This document shows, piece after piece, positions 17,483 through 28,000 of a DNA stretch of 64,000 nucleotides. Position 1 is the stretch's first letter. Every line of letters starts with the position of its first letter. The notes beneath the pieces are model-generated. The model did no database searches, was not told the origin of the DNA, and saw only the letters and a program-made list of their open reading frames with translations. The position numbers were made by a program, and so were the translations under genes. Source of the stretch: an uncultured Prevotellaceae bacterium (GTDB lineage Bacteria > Bacteroidota > Bacteroidia > Bacteroidales > Muribaculaceae); contig ONMF01000004.1 in the NCBI GenBank assembly GCA_900318865.1, positions 170,635-234,634 of the forward strand, read 5' to 3'.

Positions 17483-17527
17483 AAAGTAAGCAATAATTTT
17501 GCACGTGGCAAAATTATTGCTTACTTT
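17483..17527. promoter_or_regulatory. Perfect 20-base palindrome overlapping a promoter
   Basis: AAAGTAAGCAATAATTTTGC (17483-17502) and its exact reverse complement (17508-17527) flank ACGTG. Read on the minus strand, TTTG (17538-17535), 18 bases, TAATTTTG (17516-17509) forms a promoter for the gene starting at 17422, with the -7 box inside the palindrome. The site also lies 38 bases behind the upstream gene's stop, so it could act as operator, terminator or both. Confidence 0.6.
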
Positions 17528-17564
17528 TTTATCGCAAAAATTTGTAAACGACACCAAACGCTTA

Positions 17565-20126
17565 TTAAAGGCCCATGAGCAGCGTCACCAGTGACGTGAT
17601 GTCGGCCACGCTGGTTTCTCCATCACCGTTCACGTCGCTGCGCTCATTGTCGGCTTCGCGCATCACCAGGTCCACAAGGGCGGTGACATCGGCAATGGAC
17701 AACTCGCCGTCGCCGTTCACGTCGCCATTGAGCGACTCGCGGTAAATAAAGCTCAGCACAGGCGAATAATCGGTGTACTGTGTGGTGGTGCCGGTGGCCA
17801 GCGTGTAGTGGGCAAACCGTGCCCTCACATAGTAGGTGTTGCCGTCCTTGAACGTCACGGTGCCCATGTCGTCGAGCACCGGTGAGCAGAACGACCAGTT
17901 GCTGATGGTGCCGCGATAGGACGAGCGTGCCGGGAATGTTTCCTTGGCGCTCACCTCAAGGCGGAGCGATGTGATGCCCTCGACGGGTGCCACCTTGATT
18001 TGCGAGGTGGGGTAGAGTGTGGTGCCATCGTGCTCGGGATAGATGATGGTGGGCACCGGCGGAATGACCTCCACCGTGCGGAAGTGGGACACGGGTGTTG
18101 TCACCGAAGTTGCTCCGCGCAGGGCGCTCACCCGCACGTAATAGTCGCGGGCGCCCGACAGCGCGTAGTGAGGCACATCGATGTGGGCGGCCCCCGTCAC
18201 GGTGTCGGTGCGCACGATGTTGCTCATGGCCGACGTTGTGGCGATTTCCACCACGCAGGGCACGTCGGGCTGGTTGCAGTTCCAGGCAATGGTGGGAGTG
18301 AGCGACACATCCACGGCGTTGTTTTGCGGCGATGTGACCCTGAACTCCTCCACGGTGAAAGCGTGCAGTTCGCTGGCCGTGTCGTACTGGTTGAGTCCAC
18401 GGCCCACTACGCGCCAATAATACGTTCCCAGTCCGATGCCGGGCACGCGGTCGAGCGGCACCGACAGCGAGTCGACGGCGAAGTTGGCCACCATGTCGGT
18501 CATCTCGGGGTCGGTGAAAATCTGCACGGTGTGCATGGGCAGCGGCGACTGCCATTGCAGCTTGTCCAGCAGCGACACGGTGGCTCCGTCGGCAGGCACC
18601 ACCAGCTGCGGCATGGGGGCGGCCGACGGGGTGGCACCCACGGTCACCGGGGCATATTCATTCTCCAGCCTGTCGAGGATGGTCACGGCGTACTTGTAGC
18701 CGTTCAGGCGATTTTCGGGCAGGGTGAAGGTGGGCTCGTAGGCGATGCCGGCTATGTACTGCGCCTGGCACAGGAATTGGGCATCGGGCACGGTGTCGGG
18801 GTAGGCATAGACCACATAGCGCACGTTGTCCTCGGGCTGCCAGGTGAGCGTGCCGTCGGTGAGTGTGACATCGGTGACGGTGGTGTAGGTCTTGTCGGGA
18901 CGCACCCAAGTCACGGCCGGACTCAGCGCCACGGTGTTATACACGCTGTCGCGCAGGTAGATGCGCAATCCCTTCACATGGCCGTCGATGCGGCCGTTGA
19001 GTTGGCGCCAGGTGGAATATTTGAAGAAAACCAGGCCCGGATTGCCGTCGGTGCTCGCATCGCGAATGATGCGCACCTGCTGCAGGTAATCGGGCAGTTC
19101 CCAGCCCGTGCTGGCGGTGCTGTTCACCGTCTGGCTGATGTAGACGTGACGGTTGAAGCGGTCGCCCATGCGTCCCCACCAGCGTGTGATGGGCTCAAAA
19201 CTCTGGGTGAGCGAGCGGTAGACCTGCGGCGACATGAAGTCGATGGTGCCTCGGGTGAGCCATGCCATGGGGTCGCTGTGGATTTGTCCATACTGCCAGT
19301 CGTTGCCGGGGCAGGGGTCCACGCCGTACTTGGCGGCCACGTCGGCCGAGCCGCAAGCTACGCCGGCCGGCCCTATTCCGAAGCGCACCCAGGGTTTGGT
19401 GCTCTTGATCATGTTGTTCACGTCGCGCACCATCATGTTCACGTTCTCGCGGCGCCAGTCGGCTTGCGCCAGCGTGCCTCCCTGCCGCACGTAGGCGTTA
19501 TACAGGGCCGAGTCGGCGTCGAGCGGTGTGCCTCCCTGCGGATAGAAATAGTCGTCGAAGACGATGCCGTCCACGTCGTATTTCTCGATGATGTCGCGGC
19601 ACACGTCCACCACGCGCTGTCTCACCTCGGGGATGCCGGGGTTGAGCACGGTCTCATAGTCGGTGGTGAGCAGCCACTCGGGATGCGTGTGCACATAGTC
19701 GAGCTCGCTTTGCCCCCACATGTTGTTCTTGGGGGCGTAGCGGTAGGGGTTCACCCATGCGTAAATCTCCAGGCCGCGCTTGTGCGCCTGCGTGACGATG
19801 TGGTCGAGCGGGTCGAAGGCCGGAGCCACGCCTCGCGTGCCGCTCACATAGCTCGACCACGGCTCATACTTGGAGTCGTACATGGCGTCGGCCATGGCGC
19901 GCACATGGTAGTAGACCACGTTCATGTTGTTGGCCCGCAGTGTGTCGAGCATCTTGTTGCAGCTGGTGCGCATCACGGCTTCGTTGCTGGTCGTGATGGC
20001 CCCCGACGGCCAGTCGTTGACGTAGGCCGACATCCACACCGCCCTGTGCTCACGCTTGACCGGTGCGTCGGCCCACGCGGCTGTGGTGATGGCCACCAGG
20101 CAGAGAATTAGAATGATTTTTTTCAT
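17565..20126 (-). CDS. GHL10-family glycoside hydrolase with FN3-like domains and dockerin tail
   Basis: 853 residues from ATG 20126, chosen because it gives a clean signal peptide (MKKIILILCLVAITTAAWA); the frame runs open further upstream without meaning. The GHL10 (DUF187) TIM-barrel domain spans about 23-340: REHRAVWMSAYVNDWPSG, AWVNPYR, and GIVFDDYFYP near 185-192 with the acidic pair expected at the active site. About 345-790 holds several Ig/FN3-like segments. The C-terminal double dockerin is at about 800-853. The family includes E. coli DigH, which cleaves peptidoglycan glycan chains lacking stem peptides. It lies just behind the Sus operon terminator. A polysaccharide or wall-glycan substrate is inferred. 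Confidence 0.85.
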   Translation of the reverse strand: MKKIILILCLVAITTAAWADAPVKREHRAVWMSAYVNDWPSGAITTSNEAVMRTSCNKMLDTLRANNMNVVYYHVRAMADAMYDSKYEPWSSYVSGTRGVAPAFDPLDHIVTQAHKRGLEIYAWVNPYRYAPKNNMWGQSELDYVHTHPEWLLTTDYETVLNPGIPEVRQRVVDVCRDIIEKYDVDGIVFDDYFYPQGGTPLDADSALYNAYVRQGGTLAQADWRRENVNMMVRDVNNMIKSTKPWVRFGIGPAGVACGSADVAAKYGVDPCPGNDWQYGQIHSDPMAWLTRGTIDFMSPQVYRSLTQSFEPITRWWGRMGDRFNRHVYISQTVNSTASTGWELPDYLQQVRIIRDASTDGNPGLVFFKYSTWRQLNGRIDGHVKGLRIYLRDSVYNTVALSPAVTWVRPDKTYTTVTDVTLTDGTLTWQPEDNVRYVVYAYPDTVPDAQFLCQAQYIAGIAYEPTFTLPENRLNGYKYAVTILDRLENEYAPVTVGATPSAAPMPQLVVPADGATVSLLDKLQWQSPLPMHTVQIFTDPEMTDMVANFAVDSLSVPLDRVPGIGLGTYYWRVVGRGLNQYDTASELHAFTVEEFRVTSPQNNAVDVSLTPTIAWNCNQPDVPCVVEIATTSAMSNIVRTDTVTGAAHIDVPHYALSGARDYYVRVSALRGATSVTTPVSHFRTVEVIPPVPTIIYPEHDGTTLYPTSQIKVAPVEGITSLRLEVSAKETFPARSSYRGTISNWSFCSPVLDDMGTVTFKDGNTYYVRARFAHYTLATGTTTQYTDYSPVLSFIYRESLNGDVNGDGELSIADVTALVDLVMREADNERSDVNGDGETSVADITSLVTLLMGL

Positions 20127-20141
20127 AGCAGTACCAAAACA

Positions 20142-20175
20142 AAGGAAAAAAGAGGGTGCTGTGACACACCCTCTT
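20142..20175 (-). terminator. Terminator of the Sus-type operon
   Basis: AAGAGGGTG (20150-20158) pairs with CACCCTCTT (20167-20175) around an 8-base loop. On the minus strand it is followed by a T-rich run, just behind the stop at 20198. Confidence 0.85.
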
Positions 20176-20197
20176 ATGATGGAACTTAGCCGCTTTG

Positions 20198-21976
20198 TCA
20201 GAACAAATTGGTGAGACGCGGATTGATGCACACGCCCAGGATGGGGTCGGTGTTTCCGTTGTATTTCTGCACTTTGCCCGTGGCGGGGTCGAAGTAGCTC
20301 AGACCGGTGGTGTAATTCTTCTCGGTGCTGGCGGCGCGGAAGCCGAAGTAGACGTAGTGCGTCTGCTTGTCGACAGCCATCTGTGTGGTGTAGACACCCT
20401 CGGCATCGGTGGTGTTGATGGGGTCGGCGTCCATTTGCACAAAGGCCACATAGTCGTTGTAGTCGGTTCCTACCGAGGCTCCCGGCAGCAAATACTGTGT
20501 GAAGCCCACGCCCGGCGTGGTGCCCTTGGTCATCCACACATACAGGTAGCCCAGTTCCTCGTCGATGGTGAAAGCACGTGGCTGCGTGGTCTCAAGCACG
20601 ATGGGGAAGGGAATCTTGTCGCCGGCACCGGTCTTGCCGATGTCGCTGGGGCGGAAGCGGTAGATGCCGTAGCCCGAGTAGTTCTTGCCCCACCAGAACA
20701 CGCCGTCCTTGTCAAGATACAGTCCGGTGTGGATGGCACCGTAGGCGATACCGTTGCCGTAGTACTTGAGCTGGTTGTTCACCACAAAATAGCCGGCGGT
20801 GCTGTTGAAGTTGGTGCTTTCCACCTCGCTGCGTGTGGTGAGCGGGATGCGGCGGATGCCGGTGTTACGGTCGGTGTAGTAGAGATAGGTGCCGTCGGTG
20901 CAGCCCTGGAACGGGTCGTTGAAGGCTTGTCCGCCCACGTTGGTGATCATTACGTTCACGGTGCCGCCATCGGCGCTCATGACAGTGATTTTGCCGTCGC
21001 CCAGGTTGCTGTTCTCGTCGTTCACATAGTAGTACTGCTTGCCGCAGTCCAGAATGTAGACATTGTCCTGCTCGGCAACCGACGAGCTGCCTTCTTCCTC
21101 TTCGCCTTCGCCTTCACCTTCTTCGCCACCGCCGGCCACGCCACCTTTCTGTGTGGCGAAGACCAACGTGGTGGGCATGTTGCCCGAGCTCACACCCATG
21201 TCGAAGGGCATGTTCTTGGTGCCGGCCGGCAGTTGAGCAAGGTCAACCAGTTTGTAGGCCTTGATGTTGCCTCCATAGGTGGCATAGTAGAGCGTGGGTG
21301 CCGGAATCGACGAGCCCACCTGCACATTGACATAGGAGTCTTCGAGGCGGCGGTTCTCACCGTTGATGTCGAACCACGTCTGCAACTCGATTTTCTGAGA
21401 GCCGATGTGCTTGAAGGTGAGGTTGCCGGGATTGTCGATGGTGCCGTCTTCATGCGAATAGCCCTCAAAAGTGGTGATTTCGTTGCCGTCGGCCGTCTTG
21501 GTGCCTTCGGGGAACAGCCACACATACTTGCAAATCAGGTTCTCGGGGTTGGGAAGCTCGATGCCGAGTTTCACGCTCACGTCGTTGATGACCACCGGCT
21601 TGGCGCTCTGCTCGGTGACGCTGAGCACAGGAGCGATGTCGTAGATGAGCAGCGGGTAGGTGCATTTGCCGGCACCCTCCACGTTGAGCGTCACTTTGTA
21701 GACACCCGACTTGGCATACTTGTGCAGCGGATTGGCCTCGGTGGAGGTGGTTCCATCGCCGAAGTCCCAAGTCACCGCGCCGGTCTTGGCCGAGGTGTTG
21801 TTGAACTGAATAGTCGACACCACATAGAAGTCGAGCTGGTATTGGTCGCCGTCGACGTTATAGGTGAAGTCGACGTCCTTGCCGGGGAAATTGCCATAGG
21901 CCGGCTCTTTCTCGACGCATGCCGCCATGGTGAGCAGCAGCATCGCCAGTAGTCCAATTTTATTGATTGTCTTCAT
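20198..21976 (-). CDS. PKD-domain surface lipoprotein of the Sus operon
   Basis: 592 residues from ATG 21976 (MKTINKIG); the annotated frame also allows ATG 21985. Lipoprotein signal with Cys at LLLTMAAC. One PKD domain at about 50-115 (WDFGDGTTSTEANPLHKYAK, then SGVYKVTLNV), then a beta-rich, probably propeller-type domain (GTYLYYTDRNTGIRRIPLTT, VFWWGKNYSGYGIYRF). A very acidic Gly/Glu stretch (GGGEEGEGEGEEEEGSSS) interrupts it at about residue 280-300. Last gene of the operon behind SusC, SusD and another lipoprotein, in the place where SusE/F-type glycan-binding lipoproteins usually sit. Ligand unknown. Confidence 0.78.
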   Translation of the reverse strand: MKTINKIGLLAMLLLTMAACVEKEPAYGNFPGKDVDFTYNVDGDQYQLDFYVVSTIQFNNTSAKTGAVTWDFGDGTTSTEANPLHKYAKSGVYKVTLNVEGAGKCTYPLLIYDIAPVLSVTEQSAKPVVINDVSVKLGIELPNPENLICKYVWLFPEGTKTADGNEITTFEGYSHEDGTIDNPGNLTFKHIGSQKIELQTWFDINGENRRLEDSYVNVQVGSSIPAPTLYYATYGGNIKAYKLVDLAQLPAGTKNMPFDMGVSSGNMPTTLVFATQKGGVAGGGEEGEGEGEEEEGSSSVAEQDNVYILDCGKQYYYVNDENSNLGDGKITVMSADGGTVNVMITNVGGQAFNDPFQGCTDGTYLYYTDRNTGIRRIPLTTRSEVESTNFNSTAGYFVVNNQLKYYGNGIAYGAIHTGLYLDKDGVFWWGKNYSGYGIYRFRPSDIGKTGAGDKIPFPIVLETTQPRAFTIDEELGYLYVWMTKGTTPGVGFTQYLLPGASVGTDYNDYVAFVQMDADPINTTDAEGVYTTQMAVDKQTHYVYFGFRAASTEKNYTTGLSYFDPATGKVQKYNGNTDPILGVCINPRLTNLF

Positions 21977-21996
21977 AGTTGTCAATGTCCTTTGGG

Positions 21997-23043
21997 TTAG
22001 TTCAACGTAACTTCTTTATTGTCGCTGGTGATACCCACTTTGCCCTCGGTGTCGTATACACGGAAGTCAGGCTCAAGATAGTACTGACGGTTGAACGACA
22101 CGGCGTAGTTCTTGTCGGCTGTGTTGTAAATCCAGTCGGTGAACGGAATCTGTGAGATGAGTTCTTTCCAGTAGGGCATGTACTGGGTGCGCACGGTGGT
22201 GATTTTGCCGCCGGTGTCGTCGCTGTAGCGGCTGAATAGCCAGGGCGAAGACTTGTAGACCGGATAGACGTTCACGCCCTGTGGCGCGTCGGTCTCGGCA
22301 GCGATTTCGTGGTAGACCAGCACGCCGTCGGTTGTGACGGTGGTGTAGTAATAGTGGTCTACCTCATCACCTGCGAACCAGGCATCGCTCTTCTTGCCCG
22401 TTTCGGTCTCAGTCGGGAATTCTACACCGTACTTGGCGTTCATGGCCTGGAATTGCTCAGCGGTGAACGCGTAGTTGATGTAGATGTTGCGCAGGTCGTT
22501 GTAGTAGAGGCTGTCCTTGGTGAGCACGTTCACCATGTGGTCGACAAATTCCTGAGCGAACTCGGCGGGGTAGTAGGAGTCGAATTTCTCCTGGTCCCAA
22601 GTCTCGGGATTGTTCCACATCACGGGTGCCAGGGTGCGCGAGGTGGGGAACGAGTCGTTCAGGGTGTATTCATGACCATCCCATTCGGCCAGGCTGTGGG
22701 GGTAGGAGGCCAGTTTTTGCGCACTGCGCACGGTGTCGGTGAGTGCAAAGGTCTTGGTGTAGGACAGTCCGGTGGTGAGCTTGCTGGTGGCGGCGCTTGA
22801 CTGCTCGCGCTTGATTAATGCCCACACCTCGCTGTGGTCGAGTGTGCGTTCCTCGCTGGTGTAGTACTGGGCCTTGAACGTGGCGTAGGCACCGGCCTTG
22901 ACCAGCGTGGAGTTTTGCTGCCAGTCGACGGTGGGAAGCACCTGACCAATCTCCATACGGTCGGCAAAGGGGTCGTGCACGGCGCACGATGTCATGAGCA
23001 AGGCACTGAACCCGATTGCGGCTAATAATTGATATATTTTCAT
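21997..23043 (-). CDS. Lipoprotein of the Sus-type operon, unknown family
   Basis: 348 residues from ATG 23043 (MKIYQLLAAIGFSALLMTSC), which gives a proper lipobox at Cys20; the upstream ATG at 23061 is less likely. After the anchor comes a beta-rich N-terminal part of about 90 residues (AGAYATFKAQYYTSEERTLD), then a helical middle and a C-terminal region rich in Tyr/Trp. I do not recognise the family. It sits between susD (33-base gap) and the PKD lipoprotein (20-base gap). A surface glycan-binding or accessory role is inferred only from operon position. Confidence 0.7.
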   Translation of the reverse strand: MKIYQLLAAIGFSALLMTSCAVHDPFADRMEIGQVLPTVDWQQNSTLVKAGAYATFKAQYYTSEERTLDHSEVWALIKREQSSAATSKLTTGLSYTKTFALTDTVRSAQKLASYPHSLAEWDGHEYTLNDSFPTSRTLAPVMWNNPETWDQEKFDSYYPAEFAQEFVDHMVNVLTKDSLYYNDLRNIYINYAFTAEQFQAMNAKYGVEFPTETETGKKSDAWFAGDEVDHYYYTTVTTDGVLVYHEIAAETDAPQGVNVYPVYKSSPWLFSRYSDDTGGKITTVRTQYMPYWKELISQIPFTDWIYNTADKNYAVSFNRQYYLEPDFRVYDTEGKVGITSDNKEVTLN

Positions 23044-23076
23044 AATACTGTTAGATTTCACGTTAATAACTTATTG

Positions 23077-25026
23077 TCACTGGGCAGCGGGAGTCTGCGT
23101 GTCGGTCAGCGAGGTAATCTCTCCATAGCGGTGCGCCCAGATCATGGGTTCTTGCAGCCACTTGTAGTTCTTGTAGGCTCCCAGTCGTTGCAACTCGGCG
23201 CGGTTGTACTTCTCCTCGGTCTCGGGGTCGTAGTTCAGTCGCTGAATCCAGGTGTTTTCCTTCTCGGTCTCGGTGAGGCCGTCGATCCAATAGGCGGCAT
23301 ACAGGTTGTAGGGCCTGCGCAGCGTGGGATAGATGATCTCGTTGTTGTCGCCGATGCCGTAGTTGTTGCGGTTGTTGCTGTAGTGATAGCGGCGCATGTC
23401 GGTCCACTGCTCGGGCTGCAAGTACATGGCGATGTACTTCTGCTCCATGAGATCGCTCAGCGTGTACTCCGAGGGGTTGAAGAACCAGTGCTCGTTGCCT
23501 CGACCGTCCACCTTGTAAGCATATTCATAGGTGGTGTAGCGCCACTTGCCGGTGCGCTGGTTGTAGGTAGAGTCGACTTCAATGACATCCACGTTGTCCA
23601 GGAAGGCTTTCACCCAGCCGTTCCAGTACTTGGCACCCACAAAGCCGGGCTTGCCGTCGGCTGTGGCGTTGCCGGGATACTTGTTGTCCTCATCTTCCTT
23701 GTAATTGGGATTGGGATAGTGCTCGAGGAAGAAGTCGAGGTGGCGCTGGATGTTCCACTGTGTTGCTTCCTTGGCCAGTGCGCAAGCCTGCGTCTTCTGT
23801 CCCATCCAGTAGAGGGCCTCAGCCTTGATGAAGTACAGCTCCTCCATGGTGAAGATGGGGTTGTAGCAGGTGGCGTCGCCGGCATAGGCGCCCATGTAAA
23901 GGTTGGGATAGTTGGCAATCTTGAACGATGTTCCCATGCCGATGTTGTTCTCCAGATAGCGCATCTTGATGCGTGCATTGGTGTTTGATGCCGTCATGGG
24001 GCCTGTGCGGGCAATCATCAGCAGTGAGCAGCGCGGGTCGTTGGCAAAGCCGGTGGAGGTGTTGAAGAAGCCGGTGGTCTTCTCATCCTCGGGATGAACG
24101 AGTCCCAGCAGGTCAATCATGAAGAACTTCGAGGGGATGGCGCTGCCCAGCAGGTTGCCGCGCGACTCCCATGAGTTGATGATGGGCTGTGCCACACTCC
24201 ACACGGCGCTCTGTGTGCCGGTGCCACCGTCCCACTTGTAGCGGGGCTCGTTGCCGAACCAGCTGCCGTAGAGCAGGTCGCCCTTGCGCCACTGGTTGAT
24301 GGCGGCGTCGGCTGCGTCAACAATCTTTTGGCACATGGCTGCACTGCGGTCCACGTTGGGGATGTTGCGCAGCAGCAGGCGTGCCTTCACGGCCAGCACA
24401 AGGCCTTTCCACTTCTCCAGGTCGCCGCCGTAGACGCGGTCCTCCTTGATGGTGATGTTCTCGTTGTTGGGGTTGTTGACAATGTCGGGGTTCTCATACA
24501 TGGCTATCAGCTCGTCGGCCTCTTTCAGCATCCAGTCGTAGACCATGGACTGCGGGTCGTAAGCCGGAGCGTTCGACAGGTAGGCCTGCGAGTTGGGAAT
24601 GTCGCCGAAGGCATCGGTGGTGAGCTGTGTCGACATCAGTTTGATGGTGCGGGCTATCAGCTCATAGTTGGGCGAGTTGATGGCCCTGGAGTTGTTCACC
24701 AGGTTCACGGCGTTCTTGCCGATGTCGTAGAAGTGGCGGCGCCACATGGGGTGGCGGTTCATGGTCAGCATCTCCCACTCGCACTTGTAGGAGTAGGCGC
24801 CCACCGAGCTCTTGCCGCCGGTGGTGAGCATCTGTGAGAAGTAGGCGTAATACTCCGAGTGGTCGTAGACCACCTGCTGCGCGTAGTACACCAGCACAGG
24901 CAGTCCGGCCTTGGCGTCGATTACGTGCGCGCGGTCGGGGTCGATGTTGTCGCCCAGCGTGTCCTCGCAGCTCACGGTGAGCAGGCTGGTGAGGAGCAGT
25001 AAAGCTATCAGTTTTATCTTGTTCAT
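23077..25026 (-). CDS. SusD/RagB-family nutrient-binding outer-membrane lipoprotein
   Basis: 649 residues. Lipoprotein signal MNKIKLIALLLLTSLLTVSC (Cys20). It belongs to the SusD-like type with AFGDIPNSQAY near residue 140 and helical TPR-type repeats; C-terminal matches include MEELYFIKAEALYWMGQK and YIAMYLQPEQWTDMRRYHYS. SusD proteins sit as a lid over the SusC barrel and capture the ligand. The gene follows susC by 15 bases and is coupled to it. At about 650 residues it is longer than a typical SusD (about 500-550), mainly through insertions in the C-terminal half. Ligand unknown; the neighbouring glycosidases suggest a glycan or glycopeptide. Confidence 0.92.
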   Translation of the reverse strand: MNKIKLIALLLLTSLLTVSCEDTLGDNIDPDRAHVIDAKAGLPVLVYYAQQVVYDHSEYYAYFSQMLTTGGKSSVGAYSYKCEWEMLTMNRHPMWRRHFYDIGKNAVNLVNNSRAINSPNYELIARTIKLMSTQLTTDAFGDIPNSQAYLSNAPAYDPQSMVYDWMLKEADELIAMYENPDIVNNPNNENITIKEDRVYGGDLEKWKGLVLAVKARLLLRNIPNVDRSAAMCQKIVDAADAAINQWRKGDLLYGSWFGNEPRYKWDGGTGTQSAVWSVAQPIINSWESRGNLLGSAIPSKFFMIDLLGLVHPEDEKTTGFFNTSTGFANDPRCSLLMIARTGPMTASNTNARIKMRYLENNIGMGTSFKIANYPNLYMGAYAGDATCYNPIFTMEELYFIKAEALYWMGQKTQACALAKEATQWNIQRHLDFFLEHYPNPNYKEDEDNKYPGNATADGKPGFVGAKYWNGWVKAFLDNVDVIEVDSTYNQRTGKWRYTTYEYAYKVDGRGNEHWFFNPSEYTLSDLMEQKYIAMYLQPEQWTDMRRYHYSNNRNNYGIGDNNEIIYPTLRRPYNLYAAYWIDGLTETEKENTWIQRLNYDPETEEKYNRAELQRLGAYKNYKWLQEPMIWAHRYGEITSLTDTQTPAAQ

Positions 25027-25041
25027 AGTGTGATTCCCTCC

Positions 25042-28000
25042 TTAGAATGTGGCTTTAAGCGTGAAATTGAAACTGCGGGTGCTGGGCACGTTGTAGTTGT
25101 CGATGCCCATGCCGCCGGTACCACCGCTCACGGCTGCCAGGATGGCGGGGTCGTTGCCGGTGTACTTGGTGAGCAGGAACAGGTTGCGTGCCGTGAACGA
25201 CAGGCTCAGGTTCTTCACGGGGCAGTTTTTCTTGAACAGCGGGGTGAAGTCGTAGCCCAGCGTCACATAACTCAGGCGGATGTAGGAGCCATCCTCGATG
25301 AAGTTGCTCGACACGGTGGAGAAATACTTGCTGATGAAGTTGGCGTCGAGCACCACGGGCGTGGTGTTTTTCACATAGGTGGTGGTGCCGTCGGGGCCGG
25401 CAACTGCCTGCACGCCGTTGAAGATGATTTCGCGGTTGCGGTAGTTGTCGTAGAGGTGGTTCATGCCGTTGGTGATGAGGCTGCGGCCGGTCACATTGGC
25501 CACGTCGCCGCCGCATCGTCCATCAAGCAGGAACGACAGTGTGGCGTTTTTCCAGCGGAAGTTCGAGCCGAGGCCCAGCAGGAAGTCGGGCTCGCGGTTG
25601 CCGATGTAGATGCCCTTCTGCGGGCTGATGATGGGGTAGCCGTTCTCGTCGCAGATGACGTTGCCGTCGGGGTCGCGCTCATAGTCCTTGCCCGACAAGC
25701 CCGTCGACGAGCCGTTGAGGCGGGCCACCGGGAAGATGTCGCCGTACTGTGTGCCCTGGATTTCAATGACATCGTCGGGCAGCGACTTCACGCGGCCGCG
25801 GTTGAACGAGAAGTTGGCCGTGGCGGTCCAGTCGAAGTCGGTGCTCTTGATGATGTCCTGGGCCAGGGTCAATTCCACACCGTAGTTCTCGATTTCACCC
25901 TCGTTGCGGGTCTGCAGGATGGTGCCCGAGGCGGGCGACACACGCACGCTCACAATCTGGTTGTCGACGGTGGTCGAGTAGTAGGCCACGTCGAGGCGGG
26001 TGCGGCTGTTGAAGAAGCGCAGGTCGGCGCCGATTTCCCACGAACTGGTCATCTCGGGCTCAAGCGTGATGGCGCGGCTGACGGTGGGGTTCACACCGTA
26101 GCCGCCGTCGGGGAAGAGGGTCCACTCCTTGTAGGTGTCGGTGAACAGGTAGCTCGGTCCGTCCTTGCCCACCTTGGCCCAGTTGCCGCGGATTTTACCA
26201 TAGGAGAACCATTTGTTCTGCAGGTGGAACAGTTCGCTGAAAATCACACCGGCGGTCACCGAGGGGTAGTAGTAGGACGTCTGCGACGCTTGTTTGAAGC
26301 GCGAGGAGCCGTCGTGACGATAGGTGGCCGAGAGTTGTGCCACTCCCTTGTAGTCGAAGCGCAACTCACCGAAGTAGCCGTATTTGTCGTATTCCGAGTG
26401 GTAAAGGGTCGGCTTGTTGGCAATCAGCAGGTCGCCGTCGGTGAAGTTGGTGTTGTTGAAACTGTAGTACTCGCCGCCCAGCATAAAGTGCTGGTTGTAG
26501 ATGGATGCCTCGTAGCCTTTGTACTTTTTGTACTCGGCACCGAACAGCACATTGAACGTGAAGTCCTCGGCAAAGGTCTTTTTGTAGGTGGCCAGTCCCT
26601 GGTAGTTCACCAGCTCGCCGCGTGAGGGCTGGAAGCTGTAGGAGCCGTAAACTCCCTGGTTGCTCTTGAGGATTTGCTGCACTTCTTCGTCGTTGGGATT
26701 GTTCAGGTCGCCGTCGTAGAAGCGCGGAATGGAGTAGCTGTCGTAGGTGCTGTAGCCCTTGTCGTAAGAGATTTTGCCTGTGAACTGCAGGTCGGTGATG
26801 GGCTCATAGGTGACTTGTCCGTTAAGCATGATGCGCGTGCTCTCGGTCAGTGACTTGTCGCGATAGCGGCCAAAGTAGGGCGACACACCGGCGTTCAGGC
26901 GCTCGGTGTCGAGCAGCAGTTCCCAGTGGTCGTAGCGGTTGGCCCAGTTCACATGGCCTTCCTTGGTCTGATAGTCGCTCATGTCCTTGTCGATGGCCCA
27001 TGCGTAGATGGTGCTCATGGAGTTGCCGAAGCCGCGTGCCGTGCTGTTCTTGAAGTTCATTGAGAACTGGAACGACACTTGCTTCGAAGGCTTGAACGAG
27101 CTCTTGAGGAAGGCGGTGATTTGCTTCTTGAAGTCTTTGGGGACGATACCCTGGTTGTCCATGTAGGCTACCGAGGCGTAAGCGTTAAACTTCTCGGTTC
27201 CGCCCGAAACCGACACGTCGTACTTTTGCAGTAAGCCGGTCTTCAGGAAGTTGCCCACGTTGTCGTAGATCGTGGCGCCCTTGGGCACATAGGGTCCCCA
27301 GCCTCCGCTGGCCGAGTTCTCCTTGTACATGCCCTTGGTTCCCGGCATGAACATGCTCTGCACCTTGGGTACGCGCATGGCCTGGTTGATTTCGACGGTG
27401 GCGCTGCCGGTGACCTTGACCGAGCCGTCGCGGTTACCGCTCTTGGTGGTAATCATAATCACACCGTTGGCGGACTCCTGGCCGTAGAGAGCCGAAGCGG
27501 CCGCGCCTTTGAGCACCGATATGTTCTCGATGTCGTTCGGGTTGAGGTCGCCCAGCGAGTCGCCGCTGCCTCGGATGGCCACACCGTCGACGATGACGAG
27601 CGGCTGGTTGTTCTGCGAGTTGTTGACCGACGAGATGGCGCGCACGATAATCTGCGTTGACGAGTTGGGCGAGCCGCCGCCGGTGGCCACTTGCAGACCG
27701 GCCACCTTGCCCTGCAGCGTGTTGGCAAAGTTGGATGCTCCACCGGCTGTCACCTGGTCGCTGTCGAGCGACTGCACGGCAAAGTTCAGTTTCTTCTTCT
27801 CTTGTGTCTGGCCCATGGCGGTGACCACCACCTCGCTCAGCACTTGAGCATTTTCTTTGAGTTCGACATTGATGACCGATTTTCCGCTGGTCACCTTAAT
27901 CGAAACAGGATTCATTCCCACGTAGGAAATGTCGAGCACATCGCCGTCGTTGACGTCGATGGAGTATCTTCCGTCGAGGTCGGTGGCCGTGCCGCGCGAG

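Noticed and set aside
18000..20111. 703-codon plus-strand frame opposite the GHL10 gene
   Set aside because: It mirrors a real dockerin-tailed glycosidase in a GC-rich region. Similar long frames opposite other genes at 20195-21952 and 29905-31530 show the same artefact.
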